Below, piece after piece: positions 7,405 to 16,605 of a DNA stretch of 48,192 nt; positions within the stretch are counted from its first letter, which is position 1; every line of letters starts with the position of its first letter. The stretch covers positions 1 through 48,192 of the forward strand of contig CAMVJR010000005.1 of NCBI GenBank assembly GCA_947167855.1, given 5' to 3'. The notes under the pieces are model-generated. The model did no database searches. It was not told the DNA's origin and worked only from the letters and a program-made list of their open reading frames with translations. Made by a program: the position numbers and the translations under genes. The stretch comes from an uncultured Bacteroidales bacterium. GTDB taxonomy: Bacteria > Bacteroidota > Bacteroidia > Bacteroidales > UBA932.

Positions 7405-9638
7405 TTACACTAAACCCCAATGGAGTTTATCTCCTCGATGGCAAGACCATCGCCAAGGACGCGGCTCTCGGTAAGGACGAGGCCCGTGAAAACACCATTA
7501 CCTACCAGATTCTGCGCAAGCACGACGTAGACGGTTCCAAGGGCAAAGACCTGCGCATCCGTTTCGACGCCATGGTTTCGCACGACATTACCTACGTGGG
7601 CATCATCCAGACGGCCCGCGCCAGCGGACTGGAGAAGTTCCCGCTGCCTTATGCTATGACAAACTGCCACAATTCCCTGTGCGCCGTGGGCGGTACCATC
7701 AACGAGGACGACCATGTCTTCGGCCTGTCGGCAGCCAAGAAGTATGGCGGCATCTATGTTCCGGCCAACCAGGCGGTTATCCATCAGTATGCCCGTGAGG
7801 CTCTTACCGCCTGTGGCAATATGATCCTGGGCTCCGACTCCCACACCCGTTATGGCTCCCTGGGCAATATGGGTGTTGGCGAAGGCGGCGGCGAGCTGGT
7901 GAAGCAACTCCTGGAGAATACCTGGGACATCAAGGCCCCCGAGGTGGTGCTGGTATGGCTGGAGGGCAAGCCCCGCCGCGGTATCGGCCCGCATGATGTG
8001 GCTATCTCCCTGGTGAAGGCCGTTTTCGAAAGCGGCTTTGTGAAAAACAAGGTGCTGGAGTTTGCCGGCCCCGGCGTAGCCAACCTGCCCATCGACTTCC
8101 GTAACGGTATCGATGTGATGACCACCGAGACCACCTGTTTGTCCTCCATCTGGATCACCGACGAGGAAGTGAAGAAATACTTTGAAATGCACAATCGTCC
8201 CGAGGCTTACAAGAAGCTGGAACCCGGCAGCGTGGCCTGGTACGATTCCATGATCACGATTGATCTGAGCAAGCAGGAGAGCATGATTGCTCTGCCTTAC
8301 CACCCGTCCAACGCCGTGACCATCCACGAACTGCAGGAGAACCCCGAGAAGGTGCTCAAGGCCATCGAAGAAGATACCATCAAGCGCTTTGGTGACAAGG
8401 TACACCCGGATCTGCTGAGCAAGATCAAGAACGGAAAGGTGTATGCCGACCAGGGCATCATCGCCGGCTGCTCCGGCGGTACCTACGACAACCTCTCCGA
8501 GGCTGCCACCATCCTCAAGGGCAAATCCATCGGCAACGATTACTTTACCATGAGCGCCTATCCCCAGAGCACGCCCGTGTATCTGGCCACCACGCGCAAT
8601 CACATTGCCGAAGAGCTCCTGGAGGCCGGTGTGGTTATTAAGCCCGCCTTCTGCGGCCCTTGCTTTGGCGCCGGTGACGTGCCGTCCAACAACGGCCTGT
8701 CCATCCGCCACACCACCCGCAACTTCCCCAACCGTGAAGGCTCCAAACCCGGTCAGGGACAGATTTCCATGGTGGCCCTGATGGATGCCCGTTCCATCGC
8801 AGCCACCGCTGCCAACGGCGGTGTCATTACCGCAGCCACGGACATTGAATACGAAGACACCCACAAGCCTTATCAGTTTGACGGCCGTATCTATGAGAAG
8901 CGCGTCTACAATGGCTACGGAAAGGCCCATACGGAGGAGCCGCTGCGGTACGGTCCCAACATCAAGGACTGGCCCGTCATGCCCGCCATGCAGGAAAACA
9001 TGCTGGTAGAACTGGCAGCCGTGATTCACGATCCCGTGACCACCACCGACGAACTCATCCCTTCCGGAGAAACTTCCAGCTACCGTTCCAACCCGCTCAA
9101 GCTCTCCGAGTTTGCCCTGAGCCGCCGCGTTCCCGAGTATGTGGGCCGCAGCAAGCGTATCCAGGCCGATGACCGTGCCCGCCGTGCCGGCGAGGTTACC
9201 GAAGACCTCCGCAAAGCCCTGGCTGTTGCGGGAACCACGGCCGAAAGTACATCCTTCGGCTCTTGTGTCTTTGCCAACAAGCCTGGCGACGGAAGTGCCC
9301 GTGAACAGGCTGCTTCCTGCCAGAAGGTGCTGGGCGGCGACGCCAACATCTGCTACGAGTACGCTACCAAGCGTTATCGTTCCAACTGCATCAACTGGGG
9401 TATTGTTCCTTTCACCATCAGCAAGGATACGCCCTTTGACTATGAGGTAGGGGACTATGTGTTTGTGCCCGGTATCCGCAAGGCCATCCTGGGCGGTGAA
9501 GAGCAGATCGAGGCTCGCGTGATTACGCGCGACGGCCGCTCCACGCCCATCACCCTTTATTTCCAGAACCTCACCGAAGACGAGCGCCAGATTCTCGCCG
9601 ACGGCTGCCTGATGAATTATTACAAAAACCGTAAATAA
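7401..9638 (+). CDS. Aconitase-superfamily hydratase (probable aconitate hydratase)
   Basis: This 745-residue Fe-S hydratase probably interconverts citrate and isocitrate, given its position between citrate lyase and isocitrate dehydrogenase genes. Cluster-ligand cysteines are visible at [10 protein letters not shown] and [12 protein letters not shown]. Substrate-binding stretches include [22 protein letters not shown] and [15 protein letters not shown]. The swivel domain is at the C-terminus ([25 protein letters not shown]-type end). The sequence looks like the YbhJ-type hydratase branch rather than classical AcnA or AcnB, so the substrate is inferred from context. ATG 7401 is chosen over the upstream ORF start at 7314, because the extra 29 residues lie inside citC/citG. 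The start overlaps the preceding stop. Confidence 0.85.
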   Translation: MITLNPNGVYLLDGKTIAKDAALGKDEARENTITYQILRKHDVDGSKGKDLRIRFDAMVSHDITYVGIIQTARASGLEKFPLPYAMTNCHNSLCAVGGTINEDDHVFGLSAAKKYGGIYVPANQAVIHQYAREALTACGNMILGSDSHTRYGSLGNMGVGEGGGELVKQLLENTWDIKAPEVVLVWLEGKPRRGIGPHDVAISLVKAVFESGFVKNKVLEFAGPGVANLPIDFRNGIDVMTTETTCLSSIWITDEEVKKYFEMHNRPEAYKKLEPGSVAWYDSMITIDLSKQESMIALPYHPSNAVTIHELQENPEKVLKAIEEDTIKRFGDKVHPDLLSKIKNGKVYADQGIIAGCSGGTYDNLSEAATILKGKSIGNDYFTMSAYPQSTPVYLATTRNHIAEELLEAGVVIKPAFCGPCFGAGDVPSNNGLSIRHTTRNFPNREGSKPGQGQISMVALMDARSIAATAANGGVITAATDIEYEDTHKPYQFDGRIYEKRVYNGYGKAHTEEPLRYGPNIKDWPVMPAMQENMLVELAAVIHDPVTTTDELIPSGETSSYRSNPLKLSEFALSRRVPEYVGRSKRIQADDRARRAGEVTEDLRKALAVAGTTAESTSFGSCVFANKPGDGSAREQAASCQKVLGGDANICYEYATKRYRSNCINWGIVPFTISKDTPFDYEVGDYVFVPGIRKAILGGEEQIEARVITRDGRSTPITLYFQNLTEDERQILADGCLMNYYKNRK

Positions 9639-9643
9639 AAACC

Positions 9644-10855
9644 ATGGAAAAAATCAAAATGACCACGCCGCTCGTAGAGATGGACGGCGATGAAATGACC
9701 AGAATCCTCTGGAAAATGATCAAGGATGAGCTCATCCTTCCCTTTGTGGACCTGAAGACCGAGTACTATGACCTGGGCCTCCCGTACCGCGACAAGACCT
9801 CCGACCAGGTTACCATTGACTCTGCCAACGCTACCAAGCGTCTGGGTGTGGCTGTCAAGTGCGCCACCATTACCCCCAACGTGCAGCGTATGAGCGAGTA
9901 CAACCTGCACCAGATGTGGAAGAGCCCCAACGGCACCATCCGTGCCATGCTGGACGGTACCGTGTTCCGTACACCCATCACCATCCCCAGCATCCATCCC
10001 GCTGTGAAGTTCTGGAAGAAACCCATCACCATTGCCCGTCACGCTTACGGTGACGTGTACCGCGACGTGGAAATCCAGACCACCGAACCCGGTGTGGCCA
10101 AGCTCGTGTTCGAAGGTGCCTCCGGTGAGCGCATCGAGGAAGTGATCCACGAGTTCTCCGGTCCCGGCGTGATCGAGGGTATGCACAACACGGATGCCTC
10201 CATCCGCAGCTTCGCCCACTCCTGCTTCAAGTACGCCCTGGATGTGAAGCAGACCCTCTGGTTCGCTACCAAGGACACCATCTCCAAGAAGTACGACGGT
10301 CGTTTCAAGGCCATCTTCGAGGAAGTGTTCCAGGAGTACAAGGACGCCTTTGAGAAGGCTGGCATCGAGTACTTCTACACCCTGATTGACGACGCCGTGG
10401 CCCGCGTTATGCGTTCCGAAGGCGGCTTCATCTGGGCCTGCAAGAACTACGACGGTGACGTGATGTCCGACATGGTCTCCACCGCTTTCGGTTCCCTGGC
10501 CATGATGACCTCCGTGCTGGTAAGCCCCGACGGCAAGTACGAGTATGAGGCTGCCCACGGTACCGTGACCCGCCACTACTACAAGTACCTGAAGGGTGAG
10601 GAAACCTCCACCAACCCCATGGCTACCATCTTTGCCTGGAGCGGTGCTTTCCGCAAGCGCGGTGAGCTGGACAACCTCCCCGAGCTGGTGAACTACGCCA
10701 ACCAGCTGGAGCAGGCCTGCTTCGATACCCTGAACGAAGGTCTGGAGACCAAGGACCTGGTGAACCTCTCCGAGGGCATCACTCCCAAGGGCCTTACCTC
10801 CCTCCAGTTCCTCCAGGAGATCCGCAAACGCCTGGAAGTTCGCCTGGGTGCCTAA
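9644..10855 (+). CDS. icd: NADP-dependent isocitrate dehydrogenase, eukaryotic-like homodimeric type
   Basis: It oxidatively decarboxylates isocitrate to 2-oxoglutarate. The 403-residue length and the sequence ([58 protein letters not shown]) place it in the type II family shared with eukaryotic cytosolic and mitochondrial enzymes. The GTVTRHY stretch is the NADP-binding region of that family. It lies five bases after the hydratase and is the last gene of the block, followed by a strong terminator. Together with citrate lyase and the hydratase it makes a compact route between oxaloacetate/acetate, citrate and 2-oxoglutarate. Confidence 0.96.
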   Translation: MEKIKMTTPLVEMDGDEMTRILWKMIKDELILPFVDLKTEYYDLGLPYRDKTSDQVTIDSANATKRLGVAVKCATITPNVQRMSEYNLHQMWKSPNGTIRAMLDGTVFRTPITIPSIHPAVKFWKKPITIARHAYGDVYRDVEIQTTEPGVAKLVFEGASGERIEEVIHEFSGPGVIEGMHNTDASIRSFAHSCFKYALDVKQTLWFATKDTISKKYDGRFKAIFEEVFQEYKDAFEKAGIEYFYTLIDDAVARVMRSEGGFIWACKNYDGDVMSDMVSTAFGSLAMMTSVLVSPDGKYEYEAAHGTVTRHYYKYLKGEETSTNPMATIFAWSGAFRKRGELDNLPELVNYANQLEQACFDTLNEGLETKDLVNLSEGITPKGLTSLQFLQEIRKRLEVRLGA

Positions 10856-10867
10856 CTGAAATATTAA

Positions 10868-10921
10868 GGGACGAATGGCCTGAAAAGCGTACTTTCGTCC
10901 CAAATTTGGGGCTTTCGTCCC
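10868..10921. repeat. Inverted and direct repeat GGGACGAA / TTTCGTCCC after icd
   Basis: GGGACGAA at 10868 faces TTCGTCCC at 10894-10901, and TTTCGTCCCAAA is repeated 20 bases later. Pairing with either downstream arm would be mutually exclusive. It may be part of the icd 3' UTR or a degenerate intergenic repeat. Confidence 0.5.
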
Positions 10922-10936
10922 AAAATTAACCTTTTG

Positions 10937-10973
10937 GTCACTTGTGTTCGTCACAGGTGACTTTTCTTTTTTT
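10937..10973 (+). terminator. Rho-independent terminator after icd
   Basis: The stem GTCACTTGTG/CACAGGTGAC (one G-U pair) has a TTCGT loop and is followed at once by TTTTCTTTTTTT. It closes the citrate/isocitrate block before the separate promoter at 10991. Confidence 0.85.
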
Positions 10974-10990
10974 GGGTGGGGAAGGCAGCG

Positions 10991-10998
10991 TACCTTTG
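10991..10998 (+). promoter_or_regulatory. Bacteroidetes -7 box TACCTTTG
   Basis: This is an exact match to TAnnTTTG, 17 bases before the ATG at 11016. A TTG lies 16 bases upstream, which is shorter than usual spacing and partly inside the terminator T-run. Confidence 0.6.
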
Positions 10999-11015
10999 CA
11001 TCAAACGAAAGAATT

Positions 11016-12293
11016 ATGATTGCATCCATCCCCGCCCGCCTCAGGCTCGACAATGCTGCCAATATTTATCCTGCTTCTATGTCCAAGCAGTATAGCTCCC
11101 TTTATAGAATCAAGGTAACCCTTAAGGAAGTGGTAGACGTGACCCTTCTTCAGGAAGCCCTCTTACGCGTAGCAGAGCGTATTCCTACGTTCCGCTGCAC
11201 GCTTAAGGCCGGCGCTTTCTGGTGGTATCTGGACCGCTGCCCGGTAAAGCCGGTGGTACGCGGACTCAAGCCGCTCAAGGATTTCCGCTTTGAAGACCAG
11301 GACGGCCTCTTATATCGCGTGAGCGCCCGCCGCTGCTGCATCTATCTGGATGTATTCCATGCGCTGGCCGATGGTACCGGCGCCATGACTTTCCTCATGA
11401 CCCTGGCTGGAGAATACCTCCGCCGCCGGCATGGGGTGGAGATCCCCTACAACCAGCTGGTGCTGGATCCCAAGGACCATCCCGTGTATGCCGAGGTGGA
11501 AGACAGCTTCAAGTCCGTCTTCAGCGGCCGACACGGCCAGCTGGAGAAGAATGTGGACGCCTACCACATCCAGGGCGAGGCCCTGCCTGATGCAGCCATC
11601 AAGGACGTGCGCGTGGTGGTTTCCTCCGACGACGTTAAGAACCTCTGCCGCCAGCACAACTGCACGGTGACCGAGTTCCTGACCGCCGCCATGATCTGGG
11701 CCCTGCAGGAAGAACACCGTGAGGATACCTCCCGCCGCAAACGTTCCGTTCTCAAAGTCTCCGTTCCCGTGAACCTGAGACCTTTCTACGGAAGCCGGAC
11801 CGTGCGCAACTTCTCTTCCTATGTGAACCTTGGCGTAGACGTGAAGGACGGCTACTTCTCTTTCCCGGAACTGGTAAAGGCCATCAAGGAACAGAAGGCC
11901 CACGACATGCAGCAGGACCGGCTGGAATCCAAGATTGCCGCCAATGTGGCCCTGGAAGAAATGCTGATTGTGCGGCTGCTGCCCCTCAAGATCAAGCATC
12001 CCATCATCGATATCATCAACCTCCTGCACGGAGACCGTTTCATCTCCCAGACGCTGTCCAATATCGGCCAGCTCAAAGTGCCGGAGGCCCTGTATCCTTA
12101 TATCCAGGACGTGGACTTCTCGCTGGGCCGTCAGCGCGGCAACAGCGGGGCCGTCTCCTGCCTGGGATACAACGGAAAACTCTATATCCACCTGACGCGG
12201 AAAATCGTCCGCAGCCATTTTGAGAATGCCTTTATCCGGCATCTCAAGGCTTTGGGCCTTTCTGCGGAAGTCTCTGTGGAGAATTTAGCCTAA
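11016..12293 (+). CDS. Condensation-fold acyltransferase (alcohol acetyltransferase-like)
   Basis: This 425-residue protein has the chloramphenicol acetyltransferase/condensation domain fold. The catalytic HxxxDG motif is visible as FHALADGTGAM near residue 115, and a second typical stretch is SVPVNLRPFYGSRTVRNFSSYV near 250. It probably transfers an acyl group from CoA or a carrier protein to an alcohol or amine; the acceptor cannot be read from the sequence. ATG 11016 is chosen because it follows a good -7 box; the ORF track extension to 10944 crosses the terminator and promoter. It is monocistronic and converges with the next gene, overlapping it by nine bases. Confidence 0.75.
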   Translation: MIASIPARLRLDNAANIYPASMSKQYSSLYRIKVTLKEVVDVTLLQEALLRVAERIPTFRCTLKAGAFWWYLDRCPVKPVVRGLKPLKDFRFEDQDGLLYRVSARRCCIYLDVFHALADGTGAMTFLMTLAGEYLRRRHGVEIPYNQLVLDPKDHPVYAEVEDSFKSVFSGRHGQLEKNVDAYHIQGEALPDAAIKDVRVVVSSDDVKNLCRQHNCTVTEFLTAAMIWALQEEHREDTSRRKRSVLKVSVPVNLRPFYGSRTVRNFSSYVNLGVDVKDGYFSFPELVKAIKEQKAHDMQQDRLESKIAANVALEEMLIVRLLPLKIKHPIIDIINLLHGDRFISQTLSNIGQLKVPEALYPYIQDVDFSLGRQRGNSGAVSCLGYNGKLYIHLTRKIVRSHFENAFIRHLKALGLSAEVSVENLA

Positions 12294-12815
12294 AGGGTAG
12301 TACAGATTGTCGTACCGGCTGTTCCAGCTGCGGTCGTAGTGCTTGCGGATGGTACGGGCGCTGGCAAAAGAATTGAAATTGTCCCACGCCTCCAGGAAGA
12401 GGACGGCAAAGTCTGTCCGGTTGTGGAGCGTCAGGGCAAAGAGGGTGTAAACGGCGGTGATGTATACGCACGCACGCTCGCGGTCGTCTGCCTGAGGTGT
12501 AGCCGGCGTGGCCAGGGTGAGCCGCTGGGACTGGGCAAAGGCCAGGTCTGCTATGGCATCGGCCAGAAGGGCCTCCTCTGCGGGCTTGTATAACTGCACG
12601 TCATAACGCTCCCGGGCATGTTTCTGCTCCTTGAGCTCTTCCTCCATCCCGGGGAAAGGATTGGGAAGGGCCGATTCGAAATACCGGCCAAAGTCTGCCT
12701 CTCCCTTGAGGAACTGCAGGGCCAGGACGCAGTAGTCTCTTACGCTGGCCTCGATGACCATGGCGTAAGGGGCTTTCTCGTCTATGCGGGCCAATATTTC
12801 CGTTATACTTGCCAT
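12285..12815 (-). CDS. Hypothetical protein, 176 aa
   Basis: I do not recognise this family. The protein is soluble, probably mostly helical, with a conserved-looking N-terminus (MASITEILARIDEKAPYAMV) and a Tyr/Trp-rich C-terminus (RSWNSRYDNLYYPLG). No signal peptide or membrane segment is seen. The ATG at 12815 lies nine bases from an exact -7 box, so the mRNA leader would be very short. It is divergent from the hydroxyacid dehydrogenase gene and convergent with the acyltransferase. Codon usage resembles its neighbours, which supports a real gene. Confidence 0.6.
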   Translation of the reverse strand: MASITEILARIDEKAPYAMVIEASVRDYCVLALQFLKGEADFGRYFESALPNPFPGMEEELKEQKHARERYDVQLYKPAEEALLADAIADLAFAQSQRLTLATPATPQADDRERACVYITAVYTLFALTLHNRTDFAVLFLEAWDNFNSFASARTIRKHYDRSWNSRYDNLYYPLG

Positions 12816-12824
12816 ATCAAGATT

Positions 12825-12852
12825 CAAATATACAAAAAATCTATTATTTTTG
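12825..12852. promoter_or_regulatory. Divergent promoter pair
   Basis: TATATTTG on the minus strand (12825-12832) serves the 176-aa gene, and TATTTTTG on the plus strand (12845-12852) serves the dehydrogenase. Both match TAnnTTTG and both leave leaders of under about 10 bases, so both messages may be nearly leaderless. Confidence 0.65.
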
Positions 12853-12857
12853 CGTTT

Positions 12858-13784
12858 ATGAAAATAGTATTCTTAGATGCCATTTCCATGGGAGATGCCT
12901 CCCTGGAAGAAATCGCCGCCCTGGGCGAGTTTACCTGTTATCAGTCCTCTACGGCAGAGGAAGCCCGGGAGAGGGTAAAGGACGCCGATGTGGCCATCCT
13001 CAACAAAGTGATCGTGGACCAGGCTTTCCTGGATGCCGCTCCCAAGCTCAAACTCGTGTGCGAAGCCGGAACGGGCATTAACAATATTAATGTCAAGCTC
13101 TGCGAAGAGAGGGGAGTGCTGGTCCGGAATGTGGCCGGTTACTCTACGGATTCCGTGGCCCAGACCGCCTGGATGCACATCCTGAACCTGGACGGTCGGG
13201 CTTTCCATTACCAGAACTTTGTGACCAGCGGGGCATACAGCAAGAATCCCGTTCACGTGGATTATGCCCATCCCTTCACGGAACTCGCCGGCAAAACGCT
13301 GGGCATCGTGGGCATGGGTGCTATTGGCCAGAAAGTAGCCCAGATTGCCACGGCCTTTGGCATGAAGGTCATCTATTTCTCCACCTCCGGAACGGGTCAC
13401 TGCAAGGATTATCCCTGCGTGGGCCTGGAAGAACTCCTCCAGCGCTCAGACGTGATCTCCATCCACGCACCTTATAATGAAAGAACCGCCGGCCTTATTG
13501 GCTATGAGCAGTTCAAACAGATGAAGCGCACGGCCTTCCTGGTGAACACCGGCCGCGGCGGAATAGCCGTAGAGGCCGATCTGGCCCGTGCCCTGGACGA
13601 AGGCCTTCTCTCCGGCGCCGCCCTGGACGTGTATGTGAAGGAGCCGCTTCCGCTGGACAGCCCGCTCATGCATCTGGTGCATCCCGAGCGCCTGCTCTTC
13701 TCGCCTCACATTGCGTGGTACTCCCACGAGGCAAGGGCCCGGCTGGTCCACGAGATGGCAGAAAATATTAAGAGGGGCTGGTAA
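12858..13784 (+). CDS. D-2-hydroxyacid dehydrogenase (glycerate dehydrogenase-like)
   Basis: This NAD(P)-dependent oxidoreductase has the D-isomer 2-hydroxyacid dehydrogenase fold, 308 residues. The Rossmann motif is GIVGMGAIGQKVAQIA near residue 150. Catalytic residues expected for the family are in NTGRGGIAVEADL (Arg), VKEPLP (Glu) and FSPHIAWYSHEAR (His). It most resembles HprA-type hydroxypyruvate/glycerate dehydrogenases, but substrate is uncertain. ATG 12858 (MKIVFLDAISMGD) is preferred over the long upstream ORF extension because the -7 box ends five bases before it and the extension is antisense to the neighbour. The stop codon lies in the loop of a terminator hairpin. Confidence 0.85.
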   Translation: MKIVFLDAISMGDASLEEIAALGEFTCYQSSTAEEARERVKDADVAILNKVIVDQAFLDAAPKLKLVCEAGTGINNINVKLCEERGVLVRNVAGYSTDSVAQTAWMHILNLDGRAFHYQNFVTSGAYSKNPVHVDYAHPFTELAGKTLGIVGMGAIGQKVAQIATAFGMKVIYFSTSGTGHCKDYPCVGLEELLQRSDVISIHAPYNERTAGLIGYEQFKQMKRTAFLVNTGRGGIAVEADLARALDEGLLSGAALDVYVKEPLPLDSPLMHLVHPERLLFSPHIAWYSHEARARLVHEMAENIKRGW

Positions 13785-13800
13785 GAGCCCCTCTTTCTGT
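13771..13800 (+). terminator. Terminator overlapping the dehydrogenase stop codon
   Basis: The stem AGAGGGGCT/AGCCCCTCT is followed by TTCTGTTT. The TAA stop lies in the loop. It may also serve the convergent GIN lipoprotein operon. Confidence 0.75.
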
Positions 13801-13827
13801 TTAACTAATTCATTCTTGTATCAACAC

Positions 13828-14523
13828 TTACTTGTTGTCTTTCTTCTTGGTCTCAATACTGGCAAAACCGCTCTTCCGGATGTTGGTGTGCTCCATCTCC
13901 AGTTCGCTGGCGTCAATGTCACCGGCTCCGGAAACGCTTAGGTTGGCCGTGTGGGCCTTGCCGGACAGATCCACGTCACCGGCACCGTTCACGCTCACCG
14001 TAAGGGTCTCTACATCCAGGTCGCTGGCGTCAATGTCACCGGCGCCGTTTACGGTAAAGGTGAGGGAAGGCACCTGGATAGAAGCCACTTCAAAGTCTCC
14101 GGCTCCGTTTACCATCACACTCAGGTCCTTGTCGGATTTGTAGTTGGAAATCTCGGCGTCGGCGGCACCGTTCACCAGGAGTTTCTCCAGGCAGGGGAGG
14201 GTGACGTACACCTTGAAGGTCTTGGCCACAATCTGGACATTGTCCTTGTTCTTGAGCACCAGGACCCCGTCAATTACTTCGTAGTCCAGGTAATCAAAGA
14301 CTTCTTCGTTGGCTTTTACGTTCACGGAATAGGTCTCACCCTGGTTGATGGTGATATCGGAAGATCCGTTGACGGTGATGCCGGTAAAGTCGGTAAAGTC
14401 AAAGGACTTGCTGGTTTCGGGGCCTTTGCAGACCACGCGCTTACCATTGCTAACGCCGTTGATGCTAAAGGTGCAGCTGCATACGAGGGCCAGCGTGCAC
14501 AGGGCAGTCAGTACTTTTTTCAT
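13828..14523 (-). CDS. GIN-domain (DUF2807) lipoprotein
   Basis: The 231-residue protein starts with a lipoprotein signal peptide ending in the lipobox LVCSC, so Cys17 is probably lipidated. The body is a GIN/DUF2807 beta-helix, with repeated VNGAGD-type turns at roughly 13-20 residue spacing (VMVNGAGDFEV, FTVNGAGDIDASDL, VSVNGAGDVDLS, LSVSGAGDIDAS). Function of the domain is not established; it is often called a putative adhesin head. It is the last gene of an operon with ABC ATPase, permease and GntR genes, which suggests envelope-stress or envelope-maintenance roles, by inference only. Confidence 0.85.
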   Translation of the reverse strand: MKKVLTALCTLALVCSCTFSINGVSNGKRVVCKGPETSKSFDFTDFTGITVNGSSDITINQGETYSVNVKANEEVFDYLDYEVIDGVLVLKNKDNVQIVAKTFKVYVTLPCLEKLLVNGAADAEISNYKSDKDLSVMVNGAGDFEVASIQVPSLTFTVNGAGDIDASDLDVETLTVSVNGAGDVDLSGKAHTANLSVSGAGDIDASELEMEHTNIRKSGFASIETKKKDNK

Positions 14524-14531
14524 GTCAGTTC

Positions 14532-14870
14532 TTATTGGTTAAATATACTTGCATCCAAACCCAGCAGTTCCATCTTGCGTTTGATGGCCGGGACTTCTTT
14601 TTCCAGGAATTCGGCCTTCTGGGCCTCCAGGATCCTTTCTCGGGCTTCGGCCGATACAAAGTATCCGATACCGCGCTTGTTGTAGATGATGCCGTCGGCA
14701 GTCAGTTTTTCGTAAACGCGCATGACGGTATTGGGGTTCACCCCAATCTCTGCGCCATATTCGCGGACCGACGGGATTCTGTCATCGGCCTTCAGCTGGC
14801 CGGACAGGATGTTCTCTGCGAACACGTCGGCTATCTGGAGGTAGATGGGTTTTTCTCCGTGAAAGTCCAT
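14532..14870 (-). CDS. GntR-family (YtrA-type) transcriptional regulator
   Basis: A short 112-residue regulator with an N-terminal winged HTH: KPIYLQIADVFAENILSG, IPSVREYGAEIGVNPNTVMRVYEKL and DGIIYNKRGIGYFV. It lacks a ligand-binding domain and has a short C-terminal helix, the YtrA arrangement. Members are usually encoded with the ABC transporter they control and autorepress the operon. A matching GTGTAnTAnT inverted repeat lies just upstream of the operon's first gene. Confidence 0.9.
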   Translation of the reverse strand: MDFHGEKPIYLQIADVFAENILSGQLKADDRIPSVREYGAEIGVNPNTVMRVYEKLTADGIIYNKRGIGYFVSAEARERILEAQKAEFLEKEVPAIKRKMELLGLDASIFNQ

Positions 14871-14874
14871 AATT

Positions 14875-15705
14875 TTAGTGTTTTAAGGTTTTGATTCTGT
14901 AGAAGATGCCACCGGCCAGGAGGATGGCAAAGATGCCCGTATAGACCGTGATGACATTAATCATGTGGCGGATGAACTGCTCTGCCTCGGCAAAATCGTC
15001 CAGCTCGACCGTGCTCTGGAGGCCCAGCCAGGTGCTGATCATGGAACCCACGATGGAGATGCCAAAGAGGACCAGGAAGGCGTAGAGCAGCTTGTGGCGC
15101 TTGAAGGTGACGCCGCAGCACAGGAAGTAGAGGAAGTTGCAGCAGAAGCCCACCAGGTAGGGGACCACCATGAAACCGAGGCTCCAGGTAGTGGTGTATT
15201 CCTCGTTGGCCAGGGCCAGGTTGGTCTGGAACTGGTCAACGACTTCGATGGCCGATCCCAGGAGCATCTTCCCGTAAGTGGGATCCACGATGCTCAGGAG
15301 GGCATCCGTACCAGCATAGGTAACGATAAAGGCTACCGGAATCACCACCAGGGTCATCAGGATCATGGAGAACCATTTTTCAAAGGCCGATGCGGGGATC
15401 ATGAGCCAGGCGGAACCTTTCCTCCGATTGGTGATATAGCCATAGGTGCGGATCTGGTACAGTTCCAGGGCAATGCTGGCAATGACGAAGATCACGATTC
15501 GGCCCCTGAAGTCGGGTGCCTGCCAGACGCCGTGGGAATCCCTGACCAGGCCCACGATGGCGTTGAAGCCAATGCCCAGCAGATAGTAGATGACGCCGGC
15601 AAAGCCAATGAGGATGGCGGCCTTCACGTGGATGCGCAGCGTCTGCATGAGGTCATATTTGAAATAGGTAAAGAAACGTTTACCGTTGAATACTTCGGAC
15701 TGCAT
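14875..15705 (-). CDS. ABC transporter permease-like membrane protein
   Basis: The 276-residue protein has about six predicted membrane segments, for example AILIGFAGVIYYLLGIGF, IVIFVIASIALELY, WFSMILMTLVVIPVAFIVT and the final YTGIFAILLAGGIFY. It is the membrane partner of the adjacent ATPase; no substrate can be inferred. ATG 15705 (MQSEVFNGKRFFTY) is preferred over the TTG-type start at 15732, which would overlap the ATPase gene. The gene continues into the GntR gene with a four-base gap. Confidence 0.75.
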   Translation of the reverse strand: MQSEVFNGKRFFTYFKYDLMQTLRIHVKAAILIGFAGVIYYLLGIGFNAIVGLVRDSHGVWQAPDFRGRIVIFVIASIALELYQIRTYGYITNRRKGSAWLMIPASAFEKWFSMILMTLVVIPVAFIVTYAGTDALLSIVDPTYGKMLLGSAIEVVDQFQTNLALANEEYTTTWSLGFMVVPYLVGFCCNFLYFLCCGVTFKRHKLLYAFLVLFGISIVGSMISTWLGLQSTVELDDFAEAEQFIRHMINVITVYTGIFAILLAGGIFYRIKTLKH

Positions 15706-15709
15706 AGGA

Positions 15710-16534
15710 CTACTGGAATAAAGCTTTAACAATATCTTTGTGGGAATGGACGGCGTTGAAGAGGGCTTCCAGGTTTACCTTGGACTCTTCGCCGGTGGTG
15801 TTGGGATACACCTGGATGGCGCCGGAGGGCGTATTCTCCAGGTAGAGGGCATCGGCCTTGATGGTGGAGCCGTAGTCAAAGAACAGCTTCTGGGTAATGG
15901 TTTCCAGGCTGGCGTTCAGCAGCACCTGTTCCTTGTCCAGGATGATGATGGGGTCGATGATCTCTTCCAGGTCGCGTACCTGGTGGGTGGAGATCACGAT
16001 GGCGCTTTCCTCACAGGTATACTTCATGATGGCCTTGCGGAACTGGGCCTTGGAGGGGATGTCCAGGCCGTTGGTGGGTTCGTCCATATAATAGTAGCGG
16101 GCGTTGCAGGCCAGGGCAAAGGCAATCCAGGTCTTTTTGAGCTGACCGGTGCTCATGGAATCCATGCGCTGCAGGGAGTCTACCTCGAATTCCAGGAGGA
16201 CGGTGAGGTATTTGTTCAGGTCAAACTTGGGCCAGAGAGCGCCCTGCTCCTTGCCAAAGTCGATGGCTTTGATGTGCAGGCCGGAAACCTCGTCCGGGAG
16301 GTAGAACTGCTCTGCCAGGAGGGAGGGCTGGCGGTCGAAGGGGTGGCGGCCATCGGTTTCGATGACACCGGTCTGGGGCTTCTTGAGCCCACAGAGGAGG
16401 GTGAGAAGGGTGGTCTTGCCCACACCGTTCTCTCCCAGGAGGCCATAAATGTTGCCTCCTTTGAGCTCCATGGTGATGTTGTTGAGCACCCGTTTGGAGC
16501 CGTAGCTGAAGGATAAGTCTTTGACGCTAATCAT
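15710..16534 (-). CDS. ABC transporter ATP-binding protein
   Basis: A 274-residue ATPase: Walker A GLLGENGVGKTTLL near residue 35, signature MSTGQLKKTWIA, Walker B YYYMDEPTNGLD, and the switch His in ISTHQVRDLEE. The signature begins STGQ instead of the usual SGGQ. The ATG at 16534 (MISVKDLSFSYG) is chosen because the upstream extension crosses the operator and promoter. First gene of the ATPase-permease-GntR-GIN lipoprotein operon; such four-gene sets are usually repressed by the GntR product until an envelope-acting signal is present. Confidence 0.9.
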   Translation of the reverse strand: MISVKDLSFSYGSKRVLNNITMELKGGNIYGLLGENGVGKTTLLTLLCGLKKPQTGVIETDGRHPFDRQPSLLAEQFYLPDEVSGLHIKAIDFGKEQGALWPKFDLNKYLTVLLEFEVDSLQRMDSMSTGQLKKTWIAFALACNARYYYMDEPTNGLDIPSKAQFRKAIMKYTCEESAIVISTHQVRDLEEIIDPIIILDKEQVLLNASLETITQKLFFDYGSTIKADALYLENTPSGAIQVYPNTTGEESKVNLEALFNAVHSHKDIVKALFQ

Positions 16535-16543
16535 ATCTTTGCG

Positions 16544-16565
16544 GTGTATTAGTTCATTAGTACAC
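16544..16565 (-). promoter_or_regulatory. Probable GntR operator
   Basis: An imperfect inverted repeat, GTGTATTAGT / CATTAGTACAC, covers the region just downstream of the -7 box and ten bases before the ATPase start. The half-site GTGTAnTAnT resembles operators of YtrA-type GntR regulators, and such a regulator is encoded in this operon. Confidence 0.65.
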
Positions 16566-16567
16566 TG

Positions 16568-16575
16568 CAAAGGTA
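16568..16575 (-). promoter_or_regulatory. -7 box TACCTTTG of the ABC-GntR operon
   Basis: This is an exact TAnnTTTG match on the minus strand, directly upstream of the inverted repeat, so a bound repressor would cover the transcription start. Confidence 0.7.
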
Positions 16576-16605
16576 AGAAGAAAATTCAAATCTCCAAAAT
16601 AATTT

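Noticed and set aside
7410-9029. 539-aa ORF on the minus strand
   Set aside because: Antisense to the hydratase, whose Fe-S and substrate motifs identify the coding strand.
13771-13800. Riboswitch-like hairpin after the dehydrogenase
   Set aside because: It is a simple GC stem with a T-run at a gene end and overlaps the stop codon, which is enough for a terminator.
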